From contig CAYJWS010000047.1 of assembly GCA_964373925.1 (NCBI GenBank), forward strand, positions 1-9,722: DNA of 9,722 nt, read 5' to 3'. The translations under genes were made by a program, and so were the position numbers. Source of the DNA: CAYJWS01 sp964373925. Its GTDB lineage: Bacteria; Patescibacteriota; Patescibacteriia; Buchananbacterales; GWA2-38-13. The notes beneath the pieces were generated by a model. That model worked only from the letters and a program-made list of their open reading frames with translations, searched no databases and had not been told where the DNA came from. Numbering within the stretch: the first letter of the stretch is position 1; the number at the start of each line of letters is the position of its first letter. Shown in pieces: positions 1 through 5,416 of this stretch.

Positions 1-46
1 TTTCTCTATATAACTGTTCTGGCGTTTTTTGCTGGGGCATAATCAT
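1..46 (-). CDS. 5' end of a gene running off the left edge
   Basis: Only the first 13 to 15 codons lie in the window. On the minus strand two in-frame ATG codons occur, at 46-44 and 40-38. From the second the frame reads MPQQKTPEQLYRE and stays open to the edge. An extended -10 promoter sits about 30 bases upstream (76-84), which supports this being a real transcript start. No clear Shine-Dalgarno is visible, only a weak AAGAAA. Too little is present to name a product. Confidence 0.4.
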   Translation of the reverse strand, partial: MIMPQQKTPEQLYRE

Positions 47-75
47 AAATTTATTTTATATTTCTTACAAAATGT

Positions 76-84
76 ATTATACCA
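76..84 (-). promoter_or_regulatory. Extended -10 promoter for the left-edge gene
   Basis: On the minus strand the bases read TGGTATAAT, a TGn extension with a perfect -10 hexamer. The predicted start of transcription is near 69, about 25 to 30 bases upstream of the first ATG. No good -35 hexamer is present, as is common for extended -10 promoters. Confidence 0.45.
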
Positions 85-167
85 CAAATAAAATAATTAT
101 TATCTAGATTCATTATTTATTTCCTCCGTTGTGGCATTTTTATAAATTCTAAATTTATAAATATCAT

Positions 168-350
168 CTACACCATTCGCCTTAATTTTTCATAATCTTC
201 CACGGAAACATCTATATCTTTTAAAATCTCTTTAAGAAGCCCTATGCCTAAATTTTCATTTCTATGGATAGGAATTGTTGTAGTCTTTTTTGTCACTGGA
301 ATAAATCATCTCGTAGCAGGCGCAATTACCTTAAGAAAAAGCATTATATG
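168..350 (-). pseudogene. hicA: Decayed 3' fragment of a HicA-family toxin gene
   Basis: HicA (YcfA family) toxins are small double-stranded-RNA-binding-like mRNA interferases whose catalytic His lies in a G-S-H motif, followed by a T-T-x-P-x-H strand. From 305 to 168 the minus strand encodes 45 codons that match this C-terminal half: a VTKKTTTIPIH strand, then a helix reading LGIGLLKEILKD, ending in TAG. At 306-308 the frame hits TGA. Just upstream, another frame reads CYEMIYS, which resembles a degraded GSHEIYYS motif and suggests at least one small deletion. Further upstream another stop appears, and the N-terminal half is missing; the dispersed-repeat mosaic begins about 20 bases beyond. 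No intact hicB partner is visible downstream. I infer a dead toxin-antitoxin locus. The family call rests on motif recognition; the exact boundary and number of frameshifts are uncertain. Confidence 0.6.
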
Positions 351-372
351 CCTTGAATTACAAGGCTCGTAT

Positions 373-617
373 TTCTGTCATCCCGTAATAACCTCCTTGG
401 TCATCGCAAGCCCTGAACGTAAGTGATAGGCATGACGATCTAAACGTAGATTGCTTCGCCGGGCTCGCAATGACCCATGGTTTTGGCCATCGCGAGGAGT
501 CCCGAAAACTTTCGGAATGACCGATAGTAAAGGTATTTCGTAATTTAAGGTATATATCTGGATTCCTCTTTTCACTCGCCTCACTAGAGCTTACGGCGAA
601 GCGGGTGGGAATGACAT
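373..617. repeat. Mosaic of dispersed palindromic repeat units
   Basis: This stretch has no believable gene but contains several units of the kind scattered through many bacterial genomes. Reading the minus strand, a unit starts GTCATTCCCACCCGC (about 614-600) and closes with GAATCCAGATATA (about 565-553). A second starts GGTCATTCCGAAAG near 522, with a CCGAAA/TTTCGG hairpin and the phrase CTCCTCGCGATGG. A third starts GGTCATTGCGAGC near 475 and contains GGCGAAGCAATCT. An inverted, degenerate copy (CTTGCGATGACC) follows near 402, and GGGATGACAG closes the block near 374. The alternating GTCATTC/GTCATTG starts are the signature. The block adjoins the truncated hicA gene, so it probably arrived by insertion. 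It may extend toward 660, where I see nothing recognisable. Confidence 0.6.
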
Positions 618-672
618 TTTGCAACAGAGCTACGGGGAATTTACCCTAAGAGAGATTAAATAACTAAAAACA

Positions 673-921
673 TTATTTCTTTTTTCTAAGCTTTTTCATG
701 CCTATAATCGCCGCGAGCACCGCAGTTGCTCCGGCAAGCCCGGTTAATATTTTCTTTTTTGTCTTTTCGTCCGCCTTGTCAAACTTTTCTTTCGCGTAAT
801 GCACGAGGTTTTTCATCTCTCCTCCCACCTTTCCCATCTCGTGGATCACCCTGTCAATATTTTCCTTATTTATTTTTTTACCTAACCGGGTAATAGGATT
901 TTTCTTTTTCATATTTTTCAT
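673..921 (-). CDS. Small basic protein with one C-terminal membrane segment
   Basis: This 82-residue protein is not one I recognise. Residues 1-57 are lysine-rich and charged and probably form amphipathic helices. Residues 58-75 (ILTGLAGATAVLAAIIGM) are hydrophobic and form a likely membrane helix. The tail KKLRKKK is strongly basic. By the positive-inside rule the N-terminal part and the short tail are hard to place; a tail-anchored, cytoplasm-facing protein is plausible. Two starts are possible, at 921 and 912; no Shine-Dalgarno supports either. The extended -10 at 940-948 leaves a leader of only about 12 to 21 bases. It is a single-gene unit, divergent from the basic protein gene at 1139. 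Small helical proteins of this build (YtxH-like) are common, but I do not claim that family. Confidence 0.55.
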   Translation of the reverse strand: MKNMKKKNPITRLGKKINKENIDRVIHEMGKVGGEMKNLVHYAKEKFDKADEKTKKKILTGLAGATAVLAAIIGMKKLRKKK

Positions 922-939
922 ATTATGAATTACAAGTAC

Positions 940-948
940 ATTATAGCA
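940..948 (-). promoter_or_regulatory. Extended -10 promoter for the 82-residue protein gene
   Basis: The minus strand reads TGCTATAAT, a TGn extension joined to a perfect -10 hexamer. At 17 bases upstream the -35 position holds AAGCGC, which is not a consensus match. Transcription would start near 933, giving a very short leader. Confidence 0.5.
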
Positions 949-1043
949 TATAATTACTTTATGCGCTTCTTTACCATGGGAAGCGTGAAATAAGATGAAT
1001 ACATATTTTTTTATTATAACATTTTTTTGTCTTGAGTTCTAGA

Positions 1044-1066
1044 CAAGCATACATGACATATGCTTG
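1044..1066. repeat. Perfect 8-base inverted repeat upstream of the basic-protein promoter
   Basis: CAAGCATA (1044-1051) and TATGCTTG (1059-1066) are perfect complements around a 7-base loop. The repeat ends five bases before the putative -35 hexamer at 1072. It is followed by two overlapping TTGCGCGC phrases (1065-1079). The position fits an operator for a regulator of the downstream gene, but a role as a DNA or RNA hairpin is equally possible. Confidence 0.45.
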
Positions 1067-1071
1067 CGCGC

Positions 1072-1100
1072 TTGCGCGCGACTGCAAGATGCGATACAAT
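1072..1100 (+). promoter_or_regulatory. Sigma-70 type promoter for the 155-residue protein gene
   Basis: TTGCGC at 1072-1077 and TACAAT at 1095-1100 are separated by exactly 17 bases. The expected transcription start is near 1107, giving a leader of about 30 bases that carries the ribosome binding site. The -35 is imperfect, hence moderate confidence. Confidence 0.45.
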
Positions 1101-1138
1101 TGATGTGGCTGTCAAGAGACTAAGAAAGGAGTTTTATG

Positions 1139-1603
1139 ATGCATGATGGTCTGCACCTTAATACAATTCGTTATCGCCGCGTTTGGCGAAGAAGCAAAAG
1201 CGCACGGCATATGCTTTCCCAGCGAAACGATCTTGTGGGCCTGACATTTAGAAGCCATAAAAAATGCAAAAAAGCGATTGCGCATATAAGAAAAATAAGA
1301 TTAGGATACCCATATGATATCGAAAAGCATGTTATTTTTACTAGGCTTATTGTTCCAAGAAAAGCCGTTGGGCATATCAAGGGTTTTATTGCGCAAAACA
1401 CCGTAATAAGCAGAGAAAAACTTCCGGACTTCGTCAAAGAAAATAAAAGCTGCCGCAAGGTGCGATGGCATATAGGAACATTTTCCCATGTTTTGGAAAG
1501 TATTTTACAATATAAGTATTTTCTAAAAAATTATGTCATAAGCCATATCGGGCTTTTTGCGGAAGCGCTTCGCCAAAAAAAAGATTCGGCAAAAACGCTG
1601 TAA
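1139..1603 (+). CDS. Highly basic hypothetical protein (about 155 residues)
   Basis: I do not recognise this protein. It is soluble, with no signal peptide or membrane segment, and is strongly basic: Arg and Lys are frequent, with clusters such as RYRRVWRRSKSARH near the N-terminus and HKKCKKAIAHIRKIR around residues 41-55. This suggests nucleic-acid binding. Conspicuous His, Trp and Tyr residues are spread along its length. The Shine-Dalgarno AAAGGAG (1125-1131) leaves 7 bases to the ATG at 1139, better than the 4 bases to the tandem ATG at 1136. Promoter, leader, gene and terminator form a self-contained unit on the plus strand, opposite to nearly everything else here. The overlapping minus-strand frames lack such signals and are shadows. 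That the reading frame is real is well supported by the signals; function is unknown. Confidence 0.65.
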   Translation: MHDGLHLNTIRYRRVWRRSKSARHMLSQRNDLVGLTFRSHKKCKKAIAHIRKIRLGYPYDIEKHVIFTRLIVPRKAVGHIKGFIAQNTVISREKLPDFVKENKSCRKVRWHIGTFSHVLESILQYKYFLKNYVISHIGLFAEALRQKKDSAKTL

Positions 1604-1631
1604 GCCACTCATAATAAGGGTGGCTTTTTTT
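1603..1631 (+). terminator. Intrinsic terminator after the 155-residue protein gene
   Basis: AGCCACTC and GGGTGGCT form an 8-pair stem (one G-T pair) around a 7-base loop, followed directly by a run of seven T. It overlaps the end of this gene and abuts the comM stop codon at 1630-1632. The T run lies only on the plus-strand side, so it serves the plus-strand gene. Confidence 0.8.
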
Positions 1632-3153
1632 ACTCAAGCTTCGGCCGGTATTGAAGGGCCTCTGCCGCATGGCCGAGCTGTATAAATTCTTCTCCTGCCA
1701 AGTCAGCGATAGTACGGGAAAGCTTTAAAATCCTGTGATATGATCTCGCGCTCAAATGCATGCGGTTTACGGCATTTTTTAAAAGATCCATGGTCGGCCT
1801 GTCAATTTTGCAAAATTCGTTGATCTCGCGGTTGCCCATCTCTGAATTCGTAAAAATATCAAGATTCCTAAACCGCTCAATTTGGCGGTTGCGCGCTTTT
1901 TGGACTCGCACTCGAATATCGCGCGAGGCTTCTTGCTCTGTATTAGATGTCAATTTTTCAAAATCCACTTTTGGAACCTCGATGTGAAGGTCAATCCTAT
2001 CAAGAAGCGGGCCCGAGATCTTTTTTTGATATTTTATAATCTGCGATGGCGTGCACACGCATGTTTTGACGGAATCGTTCAAATATCCGCACTGGCATGG
2101 ATTCATCGCGGCGACCAGTATAAACTGCGCCGGAAACTCAAGCGTTGCCTGCGCTCGCGAAACGGAAACAACTCCGTCTTCAAGCGGCTGGCGAAGGCTC
2201 TCCAAGGCGTTTCTCGGAAACTCCGGAAATTCATCCAGAAAAAGAACTCCGCGGTGCGCCAAAGATATCTCACCCGGTCTCGGGTATGATCCTCCGCCCA
2301 CAAGCGCGACATTAGATGCCGTATGATGCGGATTACGGAAGGGTCTTGTCTTCATAAGAAACCCGCCGGATATAAATTTTCCTGCGATGCTATAAATTTT
2401 CGTGACTTCAAGTGATTCTTCAAGCGTCATATTAGGAAGAATGGAAGACATGGCTTTGGCTAGCATGCTTTTGCCCGAACCCGGAGGCCCGGACATAAGA
2501 ATATTATGTCCGCCGGAGGCCGCAATCTCCAACGCGCGCTTCACACTCTCCTGCCCTTTGATGTAGGCAATATCAAATTCGCTCTCCAATATCTCGTCTT
2601 CAAAAAGTTTTGGCTCGCTTACGTATGGCTTGAGCTCTTCCATGTTTAAAAAATGCGAGATGAGCTCTCTGAGCGACTCAAGCGCGTATATTTCTATTCC
2701 GCCAATCACGCTTGCTTCATCCGCGTTGGTTTTTGGAAGATAGAGTTTCTTAATACCCTTCGCCTTTGCCATAATAGCAATGGCAATAACCCCGCTCACC
2801 GGACGAAGCGTGCCGTCAAGCGCGAGTTCGCCCACGAACGCATGCTCATAAAAAGGCGAAGGAAGCCTGATGATTTCAGAGGTTAAAAGTATGCTTATGG
2901 CAATAGGAAGGTCATACGCAGGCCCCTCTTTTTTCACGTCCGCGGGCGCTAAATTTATCGTGACTTTTTGGCGGGGAAATTCAACGCCAGAATTTTTAAT
3001 CGCGCTTTTAACCCGTTCCTTGGATTCCTCCACTGCCTTATCCGGGAGCCCCACGATTGCCATAGTCGGAAGCTGATGGGAAAGATCAGCTTCCACTTCA
3101 ACAAGCTCGGCATCAAGCCCTATAATGGCGGCGGAAAGTACTTTTGATGACAT
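1630..3153 (-). CDS. comM: ComM/YifB-type AAA+ ATPase (Mg-chelatase-like, competence helicase)
   Basis: ComM is a hexameric AAA+ helicase that extends heteroduplex by branch migration when single-stranded DNA taken up in natural transformation recombines with the chromosome. The product here is 507 residues, the usual family length. Domain order is typical: an N-terminal ChlI/Lon-protease-like domain (about 10-165, with the conserved LPTMAIVGLPDKAVEESKERV stretch partly visible near 28), an AAA+ core with Walker A GPPGSGKS (222-229) and Walker B VLFLDE (303-308), a NPCQCGY motif with Cys 353, 355, 365 and 367 that could bind zinc, and a C-terminal Mg-chelatase domain. I chose the start MSSKVLSAAIIGLDA at 3153. 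The frame continues 10 codons upstream, but those come from a heptamer repeat and match nothing in the family. No Shine-Dalgarno is evident. It converges on the plus-strand gene ending at 1603. Walker motifs are intact, so it should be functional. Confidence 0.95.
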   Translation of the reverse strand: MSSKVLSAAIIGLDAELVEVEADLSHQLPTMAIVGLPDKAVEESKERVKSAIKNSGVEFPRQKVTINLAPADVKKEGPAYDLPIAISILLTSEIIRLPSPFYEHAFVGELALDGTLRPVSGVIAIAIMAKAKGIKKLYLPKTNADEASVIGGIEIYALESLRELISHFLNMEELKPYVSEPKLFEDEILESEFDIAYIKGQESVKRALEIAASGGHNILMSGPPGSGKSMLAKAMSSILPNMTLEESLEVTKIYSIAGKFISGGFLMKTRPFRNPHHTASNVALVGGGSYPRPGEISLAHRGVLFLDEFPEFPRNALESLRQPLEDGVVSVSRAQATLEFPAQFILVAAMNPCQCGYLNDSVKTCVCTPSQIIKYQKKISGPLLDRIDLHIEVPKVDFEKLTSNTEQEASRDIRVRVQKARNRQIERFRNLDIFTNSEMGNREINEFCKIDRPTMDLLKNAVNRMHLSARSYHRILKLSRTIADLAGEEFIQLGHAAEALQYRPKLE

Positions 3154-3234
3154 AAAAATCTTGAAACGTGGAACATGAAACATGAAACATTTTCATACAT
3201 ATTTGGTTCCACTTTATGGAATGATTATTACATA

Positions 3235-3263
3235 ATTTTACAACATCCATCTCTATTAAACAA
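3235..3263 (-). promoter_or_regulatory. Possible promoter for comM
   Basis: On the minus strand TTGTTT (3263-3258) and TAAAAT (3240-3235) are 17 bases apart, immediately after the terminator of the preceding gene. The -35 is weak. The leader to the comM ATG would be about 75 bases. Confidence 0.3.
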
Positions 3264-3293
3264 TGATAAAAGCACCCTCTGTTGAGGATGCTT
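3264..3293 (-). terminator. Intrinsic terminator after the zinc-ribbon gene
   Basis: On the minus strand AAGCATCCTC and GAGGGTGCTT form a 10-pair stem with one G-T pair around a 4-base loop, followed by TTTTATC. It lies 17 bases past the stop of the 64-residue gene and isolates it from comM. Confidence 0.8.
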
Positions 3294-3309
3294 AAAACGA
3301 TAAAGAACT

Positions 3310-3504
3310 TTAACGAACCAAAGCTAATACTGCCCATCGCACCTGTCGGCTACACTTATCACATTTCCCCACATTGGCATTCCACGTGGGTCTTACCATT
3401 CCTTTACATCTTTTGTAAGGACACTTCTTTAGTTTATCGTTATACCCCTTAAATGTGAAATCACTTCTCTGTTTTGAACCTATCGCCTTCTTTTTCTTCT
3501 TCAT
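3310..3504 (-). CDS. Small four-cysteine zinc-ribbon protein
   Basis: The 64-residue product is basic, with a lysine run at the start (MKKKKKAIGSKQ) and two cysteine pairs: C28-x4-C33 (CPYKRC) and C48-x2-C51 (CDKC). This pattern suggests one structural zinc site in a ribbon fold, and the charge suggests RNA, DNA or ribosome contact. I know no named family for it. A strong AAGGAG lies 6 bases before the ATG at 3504, one of the best ribosome binding sites in the window. A 10-pair terminator follows, so it is probably transcribed alone or as the tail of the hpf-ferredoxin unit. The gap to the ferredoxin gene (116 bases) contains two direct copies of ATTCGTAT (plus strand) but no convincing promoter. 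Confidence 0.65.
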   Translation of the reverse strand: MKKKKKAIGSKQRSDFTFKGYNDKLKKCPYKRCKGMVRPTWNANVGKCDKCSRQVRWAVLALVR

Positions 3505-3620
3505 CTCTGGCTCCTTCCTGACTGGAAAAAATTACAAAGAACAAGATTCCATTTTAAAAAAGACTGAAGGATTAGTATTTATTCGTATCATTCCTATTAA
3601 TTCGTATATTAGCATCGAGT

Positions 3621-3845
3621 TTATGGAAAAATCTGCTTGCCGTCTTCATCATAGACATAAATTGCCTGTACTGGACATGCTTTGGCGGCTGCTAAAATAT
3701 TTTCATCGGTATCTCCTTTCCTATCCAGCACTTCCGCTTTGCCCTCGGCATTTACCCTAAATACCTTGGGTGAAATTGACTCACATGCACCCGACCCAAT
3801 GCAGATATCTTTTTTGACTTCTATTTTTCCTATTTTTTTTGGCAT
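3621..3845 (-). CDS. Single-cluster ferredoxin, three cysteine ligands
   Basis: This 74-residue acidic protein has the layout of single-cluster bacterial ferredoxins: a first motif CIGSGAC (C15 to C21) followed by SPKVF, then a distant C57-P (ACPVQAI). It would act as a cytoplasmic one-electron carrier. The usual second ligand position of C-x2-C/D-x2-C is Ser18 here, leaving three cysteines. In related ferredoxins a non-Cys residue there favours a [3Fe-4S] cluster, or a convertible or Ser-ligated [4Fe-4S] cluster. The position that forms a disulfide in some homologues is also Ser (S25). The start is the only plausible ATG; no Shine-Dalgarno precedes it. It lies 27 bases after hpf and is likely co-transcribed. 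No electron-transfer partner is encoded in the window. Confidence 0.88.
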   Translation of the reverse strand: MPKKIGKIEVKKDICIGSGACESISPKVFRVNAEGKAEVLDRKGDTDENILAAAKACPVQAIYVYDEDGKQIFP

Positions 3846-3872
3846 ATAAATTTTTTTATGATTAATACAGTG

Positions 3873-4241
3873 CTAATACAATTCTTTTCTCATTTTTGAG
3901 AATTTTTTTTCTTTTTTAGTATTGTGCAAAACATATTTTTCTTTATATCTCACAATTTCGTTTTTTAAAATATCTTTAACTCCGTCAATTGCTGATTCAA
4001 TATTTCGCTCGTAATATTCCGCCCTCAACGTCTTTTGAGGAAGCTTTATGGTTGCCTCGGCATAATAGATCATGCCGCTCTGATGGTGCTTGGTTGACCG
4101 CGCCACCTCAACTTCTATCAATATTTCCCCCTCTTTTTCAAGTCGCTTAAAAAAATGATCAAGCATATGAAACTTTTGTTCAATATATTCGCGCGTCCAT
4201 TGCCCCATCTCCACTTCTTTCGAAAAAATGTGAAGTTTCAT
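3873..4241 (-). CDS. hpf: Ribosome hibernation promoting factor, short form (HPF/RaiA)
   Basis: HPF binds the decoding centre of the small ribosomal subunit and keeps ribosomes inactive in starvation or stationary phase. The 122-residue product has the family pattern: MKLHIFSKEVEM as first strand, a helix with EYIEQKFHMLDHFFKRL, strands EILIEVEVARSTKHH and IYYAEATIKLP, then LRAEYYERNIESAIDGVKDILKNEI as the second helix (read in part), and a lysine-rich tail. It lacks the long-form C-terminal dimerisation domain, so it is the short type. A TATAAT promoter overlaps the end of lspA. The leader is about 35 bases, and its only GGA-rich stretch lies some 20 bases from the ATG, too far for a normal ribosome binding site. 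The ferredoxin gene follows 27 bases downstream. Alternative names for this family are YfiA and RaiA. Confidence 0.9.
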   Translation of the reverse strand: MKLHIFSKEVEMGQWTREYIEQKFHMLDHFFKRLEKEGEILIEVEVARSTKHHQSGMIYYAEATIKLPQKTLRAEYYERNIESAIDGVKDILKNEIVRYKEKYVLHNTKKEKKFSKMRKELY

Positions 4242-4282
4242 ATATATTGCAAAATGTATAAAATCTTTTCCTGCACAAAATT

Positions 4283-4311
4283 ATTATATCAAAAAAAGAT
4301 CGTCTATACAA
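4283..4311 (-). promoter_or_regulatory. Sigma-70 type promoter for hpf and the ferredoxin gene
   Basis: A perfect TATAAT (4288-4283, minus strand) is preceded, 17 bases upstream, by TTGTAT (4311-4306). The -35 overlaps the lspA stop codon. The expected start is near 4276, about 35 bases before the hpf ATG. Confidence 0.55.
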
Positions 4312-4777
4312 GACTTTTTTTATCTTTATTAAAAATCTCTGAAAGAAAGATTATAATAATGCCCATGGTAATCATTGCGTCCGCTACATTAAAAACCGAA
4401 AAAAATAAAACATCAATATAATCAACAACAAAACCATATATAATCCTATCGTAGAGATTGGACACTGCTCCCAAGAGTATAAGAGAAGCGCCTGTGATAT
4501 AAAAAATATTATTTTTTCTCAGCGAATATTCAAGTACAATGCAAAGCAAAATTATTGCGAATACGGTTATCGCTATAAGAAGGGGCGAGTAAAGATTTAT
4601 GCTAAACGCTATGCCAAAATTTTTTACAAAATGAAAATATACGGCATCCGTCCATGAGACGTGGATAGAATATTCAGGATAAAGTAAAAAATACTTCTTT
4701 ACTCCTCGGTCAAAAATAAAAAAAACTAATATTATTGTAAATAATAATATCAGTTTTTTGTTTATCAAAAACTTCAT
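4304..4777 (-). CDS. lspA: Lipoprotein signal peptidase II (LspA)
   Basis: LspA is the inner-membrane aspartyl protease that cleaves the signal peptide from diacylglyceryl-modified prolipoproteins. The 157-residue product has four hydrophobic helices (about 7-22, 61-83, 92-108, 131-146) and all signature motifs: FDRGVKKYF with D23 and K27, VKNFGIAFS with N53, NLYDR (107-111), VVDY with D119, and FNVAD with D133. D119 and D133 correspond to the catalytic Asp pair of the family. Length is normal for the family. The gene follows the traR/dksA-like gene after 28 bases and is probably in its operon. No Shine-Dalgarno precedes its ATG, but a nine-codon ORF spans the gap with TAATG overlaps at both ends, suggesting translational coupling. 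No lipoprotein diacylglyceryl transferase gene is in the window. Confidence 0.94.
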   Translation of the reverse strand: MKFLINKKLILLFTIILVFFIFDRGVKKYFLLYPEYSIHVSWTDAVYFHFVKNFGIAFSINLYSPLLIAITVFAIILLCIVLEYSLRKNNIFYITGASLILLGAVSNLYDRIIYGFVVDYIDVLFFSVFNVADAMITMGIIIIFLSEIFNKDKKSLV

Positions 4778-4805
4778 TACAGACCCGTTATAGTAAAAAG
4801 ATTCA

Positions 4806-5174
4806 TTACTCTCCCTTGAGCCTTCTTTTGCATTCTACGCATGAGCTTGATTCTGGCCGTATGCGTAGGCGCTTTTCATCTATTGGTTTTTTGCAGTACT
4901 TACAGATGCCATATGTGCCTTTTTTGATATTCTCGATCGCTTTATTTACATCGCGCAGGTCTTTTTCAAGCGTTTCTTCAATTGCCAGCCTATCGCTAAA
5001 CACCGCGACTTCCGTAGCGTTCTCATCTTCTTTTTCTCCATAATCCGGATAGCGTGATTTATAAGTCCCTATTTTTTCCATATCTTTTTTTGCAATTGCG
5101 CCAAGCTCTTTCTCAAAATCTTTTTTCATTGTAAAAAGAGTCTTTTCAATTGACTTCAAGGTTTTTTTATCCAT
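4806..5174 (-). CDS. TraR/DksA-family C4 zinc-finger protein
   Basis: Proteins of this family enter the secondary channel of RNA polymerase or otherwise modulate transcription, often in stress. The 122-residue product has a long charged helical N-terminal region (about 1-85, coiled-coil-like) and a C-terminal zinc finger: GICKYCKKPI (C91, C94) and SSCVECKRR (C112, C115). The Asp pair of the classical DksA coiled-coil tip (DxxDxA) is not obvious; the equivalent stretch reads TEVAVFSDRLAIEETL, as in the YteA/YocK-like branch. The frame extends upstream to a GTG at 5219, but the promoter -10 at 5210-5215 lies downstream of that codon, so I use the ATG at 5174, with a 29-base leader. lspA follows and is probably co-transcribed. 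The family is certain; whether it acts on RNA polymerase like DksA is inferred. Confidence 0.9.
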   Translation of the reverse strand: MDKKTLKSIEKTLFTMKKDFEKELGAIAKKDMEKIGTYKSRYPDYGEKEDENATEVAVFSDRLAIEETLEKDLRDVNKAIENIKKGTYGICKYCKKPIDEKRLRIRPESSSCVECKRRLKGE

Positions 5175-5209
5175 ACAAATTCTTTTATCTTTCTTAATCT
5201 TATTAGATA

Positions 5210-5238
5210 AATATATCACAAATATAGAATTTTTTCAA
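5210..5238 (-). promoter_or_regulatory. Sigma-70 promoter for the traR/dksA-lspA unit
   Basis: On the minus strand TTGAAA (5238-5233) and TATATT (5215-5210) are exactly 17 bases apart, each one mismatch from consensus. The predicted start near 5203 lies 29 bases before the ATG at 5174 and excludes the upstream GTG start. Confidence 0.6.
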
Positions 5239-5390
5239 TAATGTAGGTAAATGTTATTTGTTGGGACGGTAATATGTACATTATATTAAATATAATTGTC
5301 TCAACACGATATAAAAAGACTGTATTTCCAATTTTCAAGTAACCCGATAAAACTGCTCAAATTGAAAATAAATAGCTTATTATAAAGAAA
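5239..5390. other. AT-rich intergenic stretch, nothing recognised
   Basis: This lies between the ncRNA terminator and the traR/dksA promoter. It contains a short palindrome around ATGTACAT and scattered -10-like hexamers (for instance TATAAT on the minus strand near 5280), but no reading frame, paired promoter hexamers or strong hairpin that I can support. Confidence 0.4.
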
Positions 5391-5416
5391 TAAAAGAGGG
5401 CGCAACTTGCGCCCCC
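5391..5416 (-). terminator. Intrinsic terminator of the noncoding RNA
   Basis: On the minus strand GGGCGCA pairs with UGCGCCC around a minimal loop (arms 5414-5407 and 5405-5398), followed by CTCTTTTA. The 3' arm can instead pair over 10 bases with an upstream copy at 5444-5453. Confidence 0.75.

Noticed and set aside
51..113. A 20-codon minus-strand frame (starting MNLDNNYFIC) preceded by GGAGG at 123-127, lying downstream of the hicA remnant
   Set aside because: The ribosome binding site is good, but the peptide resembles no HicB and contains the extended -10 of the next gene. It may be the degraded start of an antitoxin gene; not enough to call.
358..624. Overlapping minus-strand frames of 88 and 68 codons through the repeat block
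   Set aside because: They lie entirely in the dispersed-repeat mosaic, lack ribosome binding sites and have repeat-derived low-information peptides.
1171..1458. A 95-codon hydrophobic frame on the minus strand
   Set aside because: It is opposite the 155-residue gene, which has promoter, ribosome binding site and terminator. It looks like an antisense shadow.
3580..3607. Two direct copies of ATTCGTAT spaced 19 bases apart upstream of the zinc-ribbon gene
   Set aside because: Too short and isolated to call an operator, and no clear promoter lies nearby.
3455..3760. A 101-codon plus-strand frame
   Set aside because: It runs antisense through the zinc-ribbon and ferredoxin genes, both supported by conserved cysteines; no ribosome binding site of its own.
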